Source: Chlorokybus atmophyticus
Taxonomy: Eukaryota > Streptophyta > Chlorokybophyceae > Chlorokybales > Chlorokybaceae
Assembly: GCA_009103225.1 (NCBI GenBank)
Contig: RHPI01000671.1
Coordinates: 195,350-259,349 of the forward strand
Reading direction: 5' to 3'
Length of the DNA: 64,000 nt
The position numbers and the translations under genes were made by a program. The notes below the pieces were generated by a model. It ran no database searches. It had not been told where the DNA came from and saw nothing but the letters and a program-made list of their open reading frames with translations. This document shows positions 51,231 through 62,239 of this stretch, piece by piece (the first letter of the stretch is position 1; each line of letters begins with the position of its first letter).

Positions 51231-51966
51231 CGGGGGTCATGCATGTGATTGTCGTAAGCACTTTTTGTGTGTGATGCAGTTTTCAAGTTGGTGGCACCAT
51301 GCACAACATCCCACTATATATACACGCCACTCGAAAGCCCATATACATGTACATGGTTACGTATAGTGCAGTGTGCTGCTCTACCTCACACGGTCATGCG
51401 CACACCAACACGCCTACGCGGTTGCCTCTTGCATTTTTGTACGCATCACGCACAACACCACGACACTTACCCTATATACAGCCACTCAAGGCTGTGCTTG
51501 TTTTACTTGGGAGGGCAAGATGAGGCACTCGCGCAATCAATGGTAATGTTTTGTAATGTCTACAGTGAAAATGGAAGTGATGTATAGGGTATGGGAAAAC
51601 AATATGCACACGCTATGCTAAGCTTACACAATAACAAGCATAACACATAGAGCACCCCACTTTATTTACACCACCACCACTAGGCTACAGGGTGTATGCA
51701 ACAAGGACGACACATGCATATGCAAAGACAATATGCAACAACAGCTACACAACAACACGCATGCAACCCTAGCAAGTAGCACTAGATATTGGACGTGGCA
51801 ATGACACACAAGCTAGTGTTGAACGCCACGTAGAATACAAGCAAGATAGCAGTGAACTGGGCCTCACAACTGCACGCTCAAGGAGGGAAGGAAGCAGCAA
51901 CCAGCGGCTCTTCATTTGAGCAAGCAGCACCACAATGAAAAAAGATGCCGAAAAGGGTGTCATTTT

Positions 51967-52002
51967 TTTTTAGGTGTCATGCATGGACATGACACCTAAA
52001 AA
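51967..52002. repeat. Perfect hairpin, 15-bp stem
   Basis: TTTTTAGGTGTCATG and CATGACACCTAAAAA are exact reverse complements separated by 6 nt. Confidence 0.85.
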
Positions 52003-52793
52003 GCAATACGCACCTCAATTGCGGCCACCAAGCTAAGTACACATTATACCACTACCAACTTCATTAGTCTGTTGCCCAACCCCGTCAGTCATGCATGCAG
52101 ATTGTTGTCCGCTTTGGTTGGCCCCTGCTCCTACTCCTACCGCACCAACATTGCACACATTGTACGCACGCATGCACAAAGCTAGGTGAGGGTAGGATAG
52201 TGTAAGCTGAGGCTATACTCACTAGTGTAATAAGTCTTCATATGTGTGTGTGTTTTGCTTGCCACTAGGTAGATAGGGTGCATTGATTTCTGCACCTCAT
52301 GCATGCATGACCTGCCACATCGCGGACATCTGCGTTAATGTTAACAGCACATGCTATGGCCTTGTAGTGTACAGATATTGCAAGTGATATATGTGTACAG
52401 AAAATGCAAGTGATTATGATACAAGCAACATGCATAACACATGCACTGTTCACCAAGCTCATCATCATGCAATGATTATTTGCCACTGGGGTCTACCTAC
52501 ACTAGCCACTCGTACTATTGTAACTACTGCCTTCAACCCCCATCAGACATACATGCATGCATTTGCTCATTACTTCACGCGCAGGTCTGTACATATGCGC
52601 GAAGACTTTTGTAAGGCTGTGTATGCATACAGGGCCAAAGGATCAATATGTCCATGAGCATTGCACTCCTCAGTACACAAGTGAAGCTGCGGCAGCACAA
52701 CTTGCGCAGTGCACACTGCATGCAGCGAAATCATACTCGCCAGCAAAGCTCATTGCAAAAAGTCATGCAATAACAGCAAGGCTACACCTAGTG

Positions 52794-54874
52794 TTAGTGC
52801 AGTATTTCTAAATCTGACTTCAGGCCAACCAACAATGACGCAATTTCCCACAACCGCGCAGCTGTCTCAGCGTCATATGCTGTGGGGTTTGCCCTCATTG
52901 GCTTAGCTGTGGACGTGTAGTACGATGCCTGCAATTGGGGAGTGGTGGCTACATGCAATGTGCACCTGGCGCCTGCACAATCAGACAGTGTCTGGTCACT
53001 TGACGCAGGTCGCAGCTTCACACATCGCAGCATGCCGACTACCTGTCAAACCAGTCATGCATAGCAGTCCAGTGATGTGTGTGTGTCTCAGCAGAGAGTC
53101 TGGTCAGCGCTTGCGCGTGTCCTATGCTATTGGCATCAACTTCTGAGAAGACATTGGGACCTTTGGAAAGACAGCCGCTCACCTTCTTCTGGTGTCAATA
53201 GGATATATGAAAGCGATAACCGGTACAGCCGCTGCATCAATCTTGGCAGAGTCCGGACCTGGTCATTTGCAGGGCAATGTAAGCCGCAGGGACACCCGTT
53301 GTGAATAACAGAGTGACTGAGGCAGCAGGCTCACCACTTGCGTAAGTATGTTGCCAGGGTGCAAGGCAACAGAACTGACGTGCAATGGAGGTAACCTTCG
53401 AGCAAGCTCAAAACTAAACAGCACCTGCCCAAGCACAACAAGGTAGGAACAAAGCCGGTTGGGATAAGTGCCCAGAATTATGCAAAGTCATGACTATAAC
53501 TCCTATGTGCATATGCATTGTAGGGTTGAACCACGTCAGATCACAAGGGACAGTAGTCCCATATGTTAAGCAGACACCTAGTGCATTTCTGTTAAAGTAC
53601 ACTGATAAAGCTACTGCACTAAACCATCACAGCACGAGCATGCGGGTGACTTGCTGCGCTCTCAGGCTTGCACACAACTGCAGTAAGCCACCCTTACCTG
53701 TGCTAGTTTGCTTTGGCTGTACGCGCGTTCAGCTGTGTAATGCTTCTGCAGCTGAAGATCGTCGAAATGGATGGCACCAAGCTCATGCATCTGACACCAC
53801 AACAACCATCAGTGCCATACAAAAAACAAACAAAGCAGCTGGCATGACGAGACCAGCCCATAAGATAAAGGTTGTCAATGGCAGCTATACATCCCGTGCG
53901 TAGTAACCCGAATGCACGTACCGCGGATGAGATCATCACCACTCGTGCCGGCTGTCCGCGCACAAGTGCCGGCAGGAGCAGCCGAGTTAGAAGGAAATGA
54001 GACAGGAAGTTCACACCAAAATGCGATTCAAACCCATCTGCGGTCTCACTTCTTGAACCTGTATGCGTGCAATGGTCAGGTATGCAGTCAAGAACTGATG
54101 AGCTCGCTTTTTCTTGCAACGTTAACAACTGTTGTAGGCCAGCAGTGGTGCCTGACAATGCTTACCAACCATAGAGAAGATGCCGGCATTGTTGATGAGT
54201 ACATTGACAGGCAGCTTGCGCTTGTTGATGATATCTGCGAATGCTTGCACCGACGCTAAGGAGTTCAAATCAAGCTGCAGCACCTATCAACTGGTTGCAG
54301 TCAACAGCAAGCTTGTAAGTGAATAACCGAGATAATCATTGGCTAATCACAAAAGCCACGTGGCCATGCCAACTGCAAAGAAGCGCTGCTGACCTCGGCT
54401 TTGAGCTCTTTTCCAGCGCCCACTTCTAGCTGCCACCTGGCAACCAACTCCTTCGCCAACTTCTCATTGCGACAGGCAAGTATCACACGGGCTCCGGCTT
54501 GCGCCAGTATGCTATTGAAAACCACATGTCAAGTGAGCTGCAATGCCCACAATCACGGTGCAAAGACGAGCAAGTGAGCTGCAATCCAGTTCAACATGGG
54601 TGTACCGCGCAGTCTCTAGTCCGATGCCACTGGTGGGGCCAGTGATGATACATGTTTTGCCGGCAATGCTTGGATCGCACATGCTGCGAGCGGAAGGCAT
54701 CCCGCGTACTTGCCATCGCTGTGTGCATGGAGACATGCATGCTCGTAAGCCCATGTCATTTGACGCACTAACAAGAGGACGCTGAAGTATCAATTTGCTC
54801 CGTACCTGCGTGATGACATCCCAGGCCACAAACAGCAGTCCTTGCGCCCAGTTCCACCATTTGCTCGACATCAT
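52794..54874 (-). CDS. Short-chain dehydrogenase/reductase (retinol dehydrogenase-like)
   Basis: Nine exons on the minus strand: 54874-54806, 54718-54606, 54511-54394, 54283-54166, 54058-53922, 53790-53698, 53424-about 53337, about 53260-53183, 52972-52794. In order they carry [16 protein letters not shown] (cofactor loop TGxxxGxG), [18 protein letters not shown] (NNAG), [24 protein letters not shown], the YSQSK active-site Y-x3-[24 protein letters not shown] and a C-terminal [10 protein letters not shown]. These are the hallmarks of classical SDRs close to the RDH/WWOX group, which reduce or oxidise lipid-like carbonyls with NAD(P). Strand, order and spacing are secure. The exon 7/8 junction is uncertain because the best donor and acceptor disagree in phase. 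The N-terminus may lie further upstream. Confidence 0.8.
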
Positions 54875-55580
54875 GCGTAAATCACAAGCGGCGATGCTGT
54901 CGCCTGCAACGCAAAATTGTAACTAGTATCATGGCAAGCTGTGCATGCCAACAGCTGACACAGAAGACTAATGCATGTACCGGACCGGCAACGCCTTAAT
55001 GCAGCATTCGCAAAAGCAAATGAAGATGGCACGACCATATGCGCAATCCAAGGACCCAGCGCACATGCGTAGCGCTAAGAAAGCCATTACGGACAAGCAA
55101 GCCCACACCGGCCGGCCAGCAGCACTGGCAGCGTGGCTACGTACAGCATCGCAGCCATGAGACATGTAACAACCCAGCCCAAACAAGAGCAGTACCTTTG
55201 CAGGCACAGCAGTCGTCTAAGCACGACCGATGCCCCCACCTCCACACCGACCTCCCTCGCCGCCGCAGCGGTCAAAGCACTCACAGACATGGCATGCAGC
55301 TTGCATGATGGAGTGCCATGCTGCCCTTGCGCGCTTGTTGGCGGTGAGGCCGCAGTGCGCGTCCTTATCGGGGCGCGCGCTGCGGCGCAGGAGTCGACCC
55401 CGCGAGTGGGCATCGCTTGGCTACTGACCATAGCCTAACCGATCGCTGTTTTGGTGTGCCAGCTGGCAGAAGGGTACTTGCGTGAGAGGGTTTGTGCTGA
55501 TTGCTGGACGGCGCGGCGGGCGGCGGTGGCGGTCGTAATCGTGGTCGTGGTGGTGGCTGGGGTGCCTTCTGTGGCTAGTC
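54875..55580. promoter_or_regulatory. Upstream region between divergent SDR and ArfGAP genes
   Basis: 706 bp between opposite starts. It may hold an unplaced 5' exon of the SDR gene and both promoters; no element is identified. Confidence 0.3.
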
Positions 55581-58500
55581 ATGGCAACCGCCAAGAAAGC
55601 GCAAGATGAGCGCAACGAGAAGGCCATTCGCGCCTTGCTGCGGCTGCCGGAGAACAAAGTGTGCGTCAACTGCGGCGCTAGGGTACGTGGGGTAGAGGAA
55701 TGTGTCAGCTCTGCTATGTGCTTTTGATTTCTTGCTTTGCGTTGCTTGGTAGTTGGTGATCTGGTCAGTAAAACGGTGAACGAGTTCGAGCGCATCCCTT
55801 CAAGACCGGTTTCTTGTTGGGTTGCGGCATGTTGCACTGCTTCTTGGGCAGTCATTGCCTGCCGTTCAGCATTGCTTCTTGTCAACTGCAGCATGGTAGG
55901 GACGCTTGCGATTCCGGGCAGTAGCGCATGCAAGTACTCCATGTTGAAAAGCCATCACAGACGTGGCTTGATTCTGGTTTGCAGTTGTGTTGTACGGCCG
56001 TTGCTGCTATTGAGCCTGTTAAGCCGTGGCCGTGATGAAGACTCTCATGTTGATCTGCATGTGGGAGCTCAGCAGCCTGTTGTAACCCGTCGTCTTGTTT
56101 TGCAGGGCCCTCAGTATGTCTGTACCAATTTTTCCACATTTGTCTGCACGACGTGCAGTGGGATCCAGTAAGTGTTGTGCGGCTAACGCAACAACATGAC
56201 GCACTGTTTAGGCTTGTTCTTGTGTTTTATGGAGTTGGTTGTAACCTGATTGTTATTGGCCAACTGACCACTGTGACCATGTTGCAGCCGAGAGTTTTCA
56301 CATCGCATTAAGTCGGTATCCATGGCAACATTTACACCAGACGAAGTGCGCGCACTAGAAGCTGGCGGTAACAAGGTGCGCTTGGTTGTCAAAGGCATTG
56401 ATGTCATTTACGGTGCCCTTTGCTGGTTGCCAGGCGCATTTGCACAAAAGTATATATGCTTTTCTTGCAGCTTCCAGTGGTGCTTCTCTGCATTTGCTTC
56501 CATGTAGCATAGCTTTGCAACCAAGCTGGTGCATCCCTGTGTCTGTAGGCTGCAAGGGACACCTACTTGCGGCGCTGGACAACTGCTGACCTTCCACTAC
56601 CAGAGCCAAATAGCAAGTTGGAAAGAATACGGGAGTTTATTCGCCTTGTATATGTCGAGAATCGATTCGGTCAGAACTCAGAAGCGGACTATCCCCAAGT
56701 AAGAACAACAGCATGCTAACTATTGTCGCTTGCTGATAGTGTGGCAGTCGGGCACCATCTGTCTAACTGCTTCTTTTGCACAATAGGCCGCAGATGCGCG
56801 GCAATATGACACACCAACATTTGCCCAGCTGCCTGCAAGCAACGGGTCCGCTTCAACAGCTCGCAGCTCTATTCAGCCATCCTTCCGGCAAAAAGAGTTG
56901 CCCGTGCGTCCTGACCTTCCTAATCCCAGTCTTGCTCCCCAAAGCCCAGCTGTCCATGCCATTGCTTCCCCTCCTGCTGTCATCGACCCTGCAAATGCCC
57001 AAGCGGCAGCACAGGTATGTCGCAGTACTTGTTGTGCACTTTAAGCTGTCACTTGACATGGCCAAGCCAGCCATGTCAGGTCAGCCTCACTTATGAGACA
57101 ATCCTTTGCAGGCTGCCCTCACAAGCGGCGTTATGGATGGTCATGCACGCAAGGACTCAGGAAGCTTGATTGATTGGGGGGATTCGAATGGCGCATCAAC
57201 AGCAGCTGCAGCAACCTCGGCTTCCGACCCGTTCTCATCAGCTGATGGTATAGGTGCTCGGTAGATGTGTTTTGATTTCTTTGGTTCATTTTGGGAGTAT
57301 GGCTTGACAAGGTTCGGGTATCCTTGTTATGCAGTTGCTGTGTGGTAGTCCTTCCATAGCATGCTCATGCCAGCTGACCGCTTGTGAGCATCGGTGCAGC
57401 GGCCCAACCCTCTCTTTGGGTGGCAGGTTGGGCAGCATTTGGCTCAGCTGCCCCGGCAATGCAAGCCACCGCACAGGCAGATGCTTCTTCTGATTGGGCG
57501 GCATTTGGCAGTGCAAGCAATGCGCCACAGCAGCAGCAGCAGCAGCAGCAGCCATATCAACAGCAGCAGCAGCCCCAGTCCTCCGGTTTTGGTGCCCCGA
57601 GCAATTATGCTCCACAAGCAGGCTTCATCTCGCAGCCAACCGGGTTCTCCTCCCAGGCAGGTAGCTTTCCAGGACAGCAGCCGCAACAGCAGCCTGCCTT
57701 TTCGCCAGGCGGCTTTGGTGCTCAACCGGGTACATTTGGCAATCAAGCTGGGTTTGGCAGCCAACCGCCACCCTCACCGTTTCCCGCTCAGCCCGTTGGC
57801 TTTTCGCCTCAGCAGCCGGGCTTTGCTCAGGCAGCAGCCTCATATGCAGTCCAGCATGCCAACTTCCCCGTACCGCAAGCGCAGTACGGTGCGGCTTTCC
57901 CTTCAACACAACCGCAGCAGCAGGGTGGTTTTGGCACTGATTTCAACAGCGGTCAGTTTGGAGGAGGTGCCTCCCAGTTTGGAGCTTCCGCACAGCCCGG
58001 TGGTGCTTCTAGCCAGCCCCCTGGTGCACAAGTTAAACAGGAGATTCCGGCTGACCTTTTCAGTAATCTGAACCCCTCACCCTATGGTCACCCCACACAT
58101 CCCGCCAACCGTTATATGGGCGCACAAGCTGCACCACCAGATCCCTTTGGCAACCTGGCCCCCATCCACAGAAGCTCTGTGCCTGCAGTTCCCCAGATGC
58201 CTCAGTTTGGCAGCAGCAATGTTGGAGCACAGCCTGGCAGCTTCGGTACGCGAAGAGTTTGTTTGGTTTTCGTTACTTGCTGTTCCCGCTATGAGTTCCT
58301 TATGCTGACAACCATTCGCATCAGGCGGCTTAGGGCTGGGTTCAGGAGGGTTTGGTGGCCCAGGTGGCTCGAATCCTGGCATTAGCGGAGGCAAGCTGAT
58401 AGCCGCTTTGTCTCAGAGCAGTTTTCAGGTCACTGCCATACTTATACATGTTACTGCAGGTGGTATGGGAATGGGTCCGGGCAGTGGTTTCGGCGGTTTG

Positions 58501-59077
58501 GGTGGCTCAATGCCCAGCAGTAGTGGGGGTGAGCAGCGACAATGCTTCGTGTAAGTTGCTTCTCTTCTTAGCATGCTGAGACCTGATTGCGCTAGGTGGC
58601 CTCGGCATGACATCAGGCTATGGTACCCCAGCACCAACACCAGTTGGCTTGATGCCCGGTGGCGGTCAGCAGGTGTGCGGTTGCATATCTCACATGGCGC
58701 TGAACTCTTGCATGCATCTGTTTAACACGCACTTCAACGCATTTGCCACTGGTTGTCAGGGCGGAGGAGCGGGGCAGTTCCCAGACTTCTCCGGTGGTTC
58801 ATTCACAATGGGCAACGCTCAACAGGGTGGCTTCAGTGGCGCACCACAGGGCATGGGCAACAGCCAGTTTGGAAACCCGCAGCAGTTCGGTCAGCAGCAG
58901 CAGCAGCAGTTTGCTGGTTTGAACCCATCATTTTCTCCGGTACGTTGCATGGTCAGTAGAACCTGCCTGGCGGCAGTGTTGTGTGCTCATCGGCAGTGTT
59001 GTGTGCTCATCGGGTGGTAAAAATTGCAGGCACCTCCTGCGCCGACTCCAGCGAACTATAGAAACCCGTTCGGGTAG
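55581..59077 (+). CDS. ArfGAP with FG repeats (AGFG/AGD14-like)
   Basis: Twelve exons (55581-55682, 56106-56167, 56288-56375, 56549-56698, 56787-57014, 57112-57247, 57427-58245, 58325-58390, 58460-58528, 58596-58672, 58760-58939, 59030-59077) give 674 aa. The N-terminal ArfGAP domain has the zinc finger CVNCGAR...FVCTTC (C-x2-C-x16-C-x2-C), then SGIHREFSHRIKSVS with the catalytic arginine, and REFIRLVYVENRF. The rest is Q-, G-, F- and P-rich with many FG dipeptides (QPGSFG, GGFGG) and two SDWAAFGS/GWAAFGS units. It ends NYRNPFG, an NPF motif that binds EH-domain endocytic adaptors. This is the plant AGD14 / animal AGFG layout: a GTPase-activating protein for Arf in vesicle traffic. Intron 8 (58391-58459) starts with GC, is 69 nt and stop-free, so it could also be retained. 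Confidence 0.92.
58971..59010 (+). repeat. 20-bp perfect tandem repeat in last ArfGAP intron
   Basis: CGGCAGTGTTGTGTGCTCAT occurs twice head to tail. Confidence 0.9.
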
Positions 59078-59850
59078 GCCATACTGAGCGTTGGCTCAGG
59101 ACCTTGTAATCACTAGACATGTCAGCGCGAGGCAACAGTTGTTGCACAACAATGACTGCACTGGCTGGGCACATTGAGTGCATTTGCATGCTTCACACAT
59201 GAAGCAGGCTGTGTTTGTGCTGTTATGTGGCTCCTTGATGCACACTATGTACTTCTTGTTGCGCTTCTCGCTACACGCTAGGCCAGAGTGTTGCATCAAG
59301 CTCCAAGTGCATGAAAAGTGTGCACCCAGGTGCACATGCAGCAGACTCTGTTAATTGAATGTGGAAATCGTTTATATCTGTCAGTACACATATGCCGCAG
59401 CACTGTGGTATTTCCAGGTGCATGCTGTGTAAACTGTGTCATTGCTGCACCAATACAGCCTCAACCCCATGCAATTGCACAATCGCAATCCTGAACTGCA
59501 GGTTGTGCTTGCAAGCAGCTGACGCCGACTCCTTGGTAGTTAGTTTAGATACTCTTGCAGACTGACGTTCGCCACTGGACTCCAGTGACTGGAGGCTTCA
59601 AGAAGTTCCACAAAGCTGGAGTGATAAGCATCACATGTACAAACTTGATGAGCACACGTAGCTTGCTGATTACATCAGTAACCAACTCAAAGCCTCACTG
59701 TGAGTGTATATAAACAACATATTGCTGCAAATTGGACAATTCTCATAGCCACCACACAGCCGGTAAGCATGCTGGCTTGGGAAGGGCAGACCAAAGCTTG
59801 GTCCCATGCACTATCCCATCTTTGCTGCGTTGAGCCCAGAGCATCCCAAA
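59078..59850. other. Spacer between convergent ArfGAP and lipoyl synthase genes
   Basis: 773 bp of 3' flanks; I see no gene or strong repeat. Confidence 0.55.
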
Positions 59851-61270
59851 TTATTGGTGTGGTAGCTGTTTCCTCTCCCGCAACAAGCTCTCAATAAAGA
59901 ATTCTCCTGCACGGTACGAGGAGCGCACAAGGGGTCCGCTGGCAACATATCTGAAGCCGAGGACATCCTCACCATACTCCCGCCAGTGCTCAAACTTCTC
60001 TGGAGTGACATACTCCTTGACAGACAAGTGCAGCGGCGTGGGCTGCAAATACTGCCCGAGGGTGAGGACGTCCACGCCGGCAACCTCGCGCAGATCGCGC
60101 ATGGTGGAGCGCACCTCCTCATCAGTCTCCCCCAGCCCCAACATGATGGAGGACTTGGTCACCAGCCCAGGAACAGCAATCTTGGCGTGGCGAAGCACGT
60201 CAAGGGTCTGGTCGTACCCCGCGCGGGGGTCACGGACGGGCCTTTGCAGCCGTCGCACAGTCTCCACATTGTGGGCAAAGACATCAAGTCCAGAGGCAGC
60301 AACAATCGCAACATGCTCAGGATTCCCACGGAAGTCACCCGTAAGACACTCCGCAAGAATATCCGGCCTCAACGCCTTGAGAGCGCGTACCGTGGCAGCA
60401 AAGTGGCCCGCACCACCGTCGGGTAGATCATCCCTGTCCACACTTGTCAACACAACGTAACCCAACCCCCACGACGCGATGGCCTTGGCGACATTCTCGG
60501 GCTCGTCCGGGTCGGGAGGCGCGGGGTTGCGCGAGGTCTTCACTGCGCAGAAGCGGCAGCCGCGCGTGCACGTGTCGCCCAGGATCATGATGGTGGCGGT
60601 GCCGCCAATGCCGCCGTCGCCGCTGCCACCATTCCAGCACTCGCCTATGTTGGGGCATTGCGCCTCCTCGCACACGGTGTGCAGGTTCAGATCCCTCAAA
60701 CTCTCCTTCAAGAACTCGTACCTAAAATAGCAAGATATATACATACACAGACCATGCACTGTTTCAGGTTCAGGCTATATTCACTAATTCTGCAAATCCC
60801 TTTCAGACTACAGCACTACCAGATCAAGCGACATTGCATGCAGGCATGCAGCTACTCAGCTCAATTCCGCATTCTGCAAGTGAAGACGTCATGCAACTAC
60901 TAACATTAAGCATTGTGCGTTATTGTTGAACAACTTTGAAAGCCCAACCCTGCTCGGACGCCGAACATTGCGGGAGCTAAGCCGCTCACCTCTCCCCTTG
61001 TGGCGCTCTTTGTCGCAGCCAGGGTGGCTTGCTGCTGCTGCTTTTGGCCGCAGCATTCGCCTCGCCTGTCTCCCTGATAGCTGGAGGCCTCTCTGGCGTT
61101 GCGACTGCCGCCGTCCGCTGCGTGGCTGCTCGCCGCCGCTGCTGCTTCTGCCGCCCACTCCTGTCAATTGCGGGTACAGCACCGCGCAGACGTCCAGCTG
61201 GCCTTCCATCGGGCAGCAGCCCTGCGTGAATTGAGCTACCCAATCCCACCACCACGCCCGCTGCCGCCAT
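59851..61270 (-). CDS. LIP1p: Lipoyl synthase, plastid type
   Basis: Two exons (61270-60990, 60721-59851) give 383 aa. All landmarks of LipA are present: the auxiliary cluster [12 protein letters not shown] (C-x4-C-x5-C), the radical-SAM cluster CTRGCRFC (C-x3-C-x2-C), [45 protein letters not shown] and the C-terminal RSSY. The enzyme inserts two sulfurs into protein-bound octanoyl groups to make the lipoyl cofactor. [20 protein letters not shown] before the core is typical of the plastid paralogue, which serves plastid pyruvate dehydrogenase. The first about 90 residues are Ala/Arg/Ser-rich, fitting a transit peptide. The ATG at 61270 is my choice; an in-frame ATG at 61411 would add a poly-Ala/Val segment encoded by a GGC repeat. 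Confidence 0.94.
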
Positions 61271-62239
61271 CTCCGCCGCCGCCGCCGCCGCCGCCACCGC
61301 CACCGCCACCGCCACCGCCGCCCCTTGCCGTCCACGTGGCACTACGTGCAGTGGCTGTCCGAGTTGGCAAATGCGGAGGACATCGACTTCAAGCAAGTTA
61401 GATATCGGCATTGGGATCAGCGACATCAACCTGTTAGTGATTAGATTGGTGCAACTAGTGCGTTGCGCGGCGCAACTAGGGCCTGGTGCAATCAGCAGTG
61501 CACACATGCGAGTCGTAGGTGGTACCAGCAAGTACACGCTGGCGAGGCTGCAACCTTGAAAGTGATTGGTTGCGTTTCATGATGCCCGGTAGCCGAGTGC
61601 TTTGCAAGCACGAACAGGCTGCTCGGAACAGCCATTGTCGTGCGTTGTTGAACATGAAGGTTAATGACAGTGTCATTAAGGTTAATGACAGTGTCATTAT
61701 GACACGAAAGCAGGCCTTAGGCTCTAGCTAAGAGCTCCAGCTTAGGGTCTCCTAGCCTAGCAGTTTTAGGCTTTCAGTGCCGTTTCATGACGATGGTGAA
61801 TTCGACAATGAAATCCCGCCACAAAGTTCACCTTCAAAGTTTAATCCAGTCATGACTCATGAGTGGAGGGTGCCGAAGTGCATGCACCGTGCAACGTGCT
61901 GGTTGTCACCGCAAGCTGCCGCAGCACAACATGCCTGCGTATCCCCCTACACCACTAGCCATAAAGGTCGCCCGGACTAGCCTACAGAGCCCTTAGCCCC
62001 TCCGCATGTCGCTGTACAGACGTGTGCCATGCGGCGCGTGGCCCAGTAGCGCTGCTGGCGGCGGCATTGGCGGCGGCGGCGACGGCGGAGGTGCTGCCGA
62101 GCTCGCTGAGCTCGCCGTTGTCCGCATCGTAGGTGTAGATAGCCATGCGTTTGGCCGCCTAATGCGTGCGGACCGCAAGGATCCGGCCATGCTGCTGCCC
62201 AGGCGGCGGCAGCGTGGCCATAGGCCTAGCTATGCCGGT
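61271..62239. promoter_or_regulatory. Upstream region between divergent lipoyl synthase and wall-protein genes
   Basis: 969 bp between opposite starts, with a CCGCCA repeat at 61270-61325 and the palindromic tandem repeat at 61657-61698. No promoter element is identified. Confidence 0.3.
61657..61698. repeat. Tandem 21-bp repeat with internal palindrome
   Basis: AAGGTTAATGACAGTGTCATT occurs twice in a row (written as 20+1 bases). Each unit contains the dyad AATGACA-G-TGTCATT, the symmetry expected of a dimeric regulator site. Confidence 0.8.

Larger units (their letters stand above)
50815..52793. other. Gene-free repeat region
   Basis: Contains a dispersed-repeat copy (50850-50912), two strong hairpins (51175-51230, 51967-52002), two half copies of the repeat end near 52040-52094 and 52492-52556, and much TGCATG-rich DNA. 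Confidence 0.6.
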
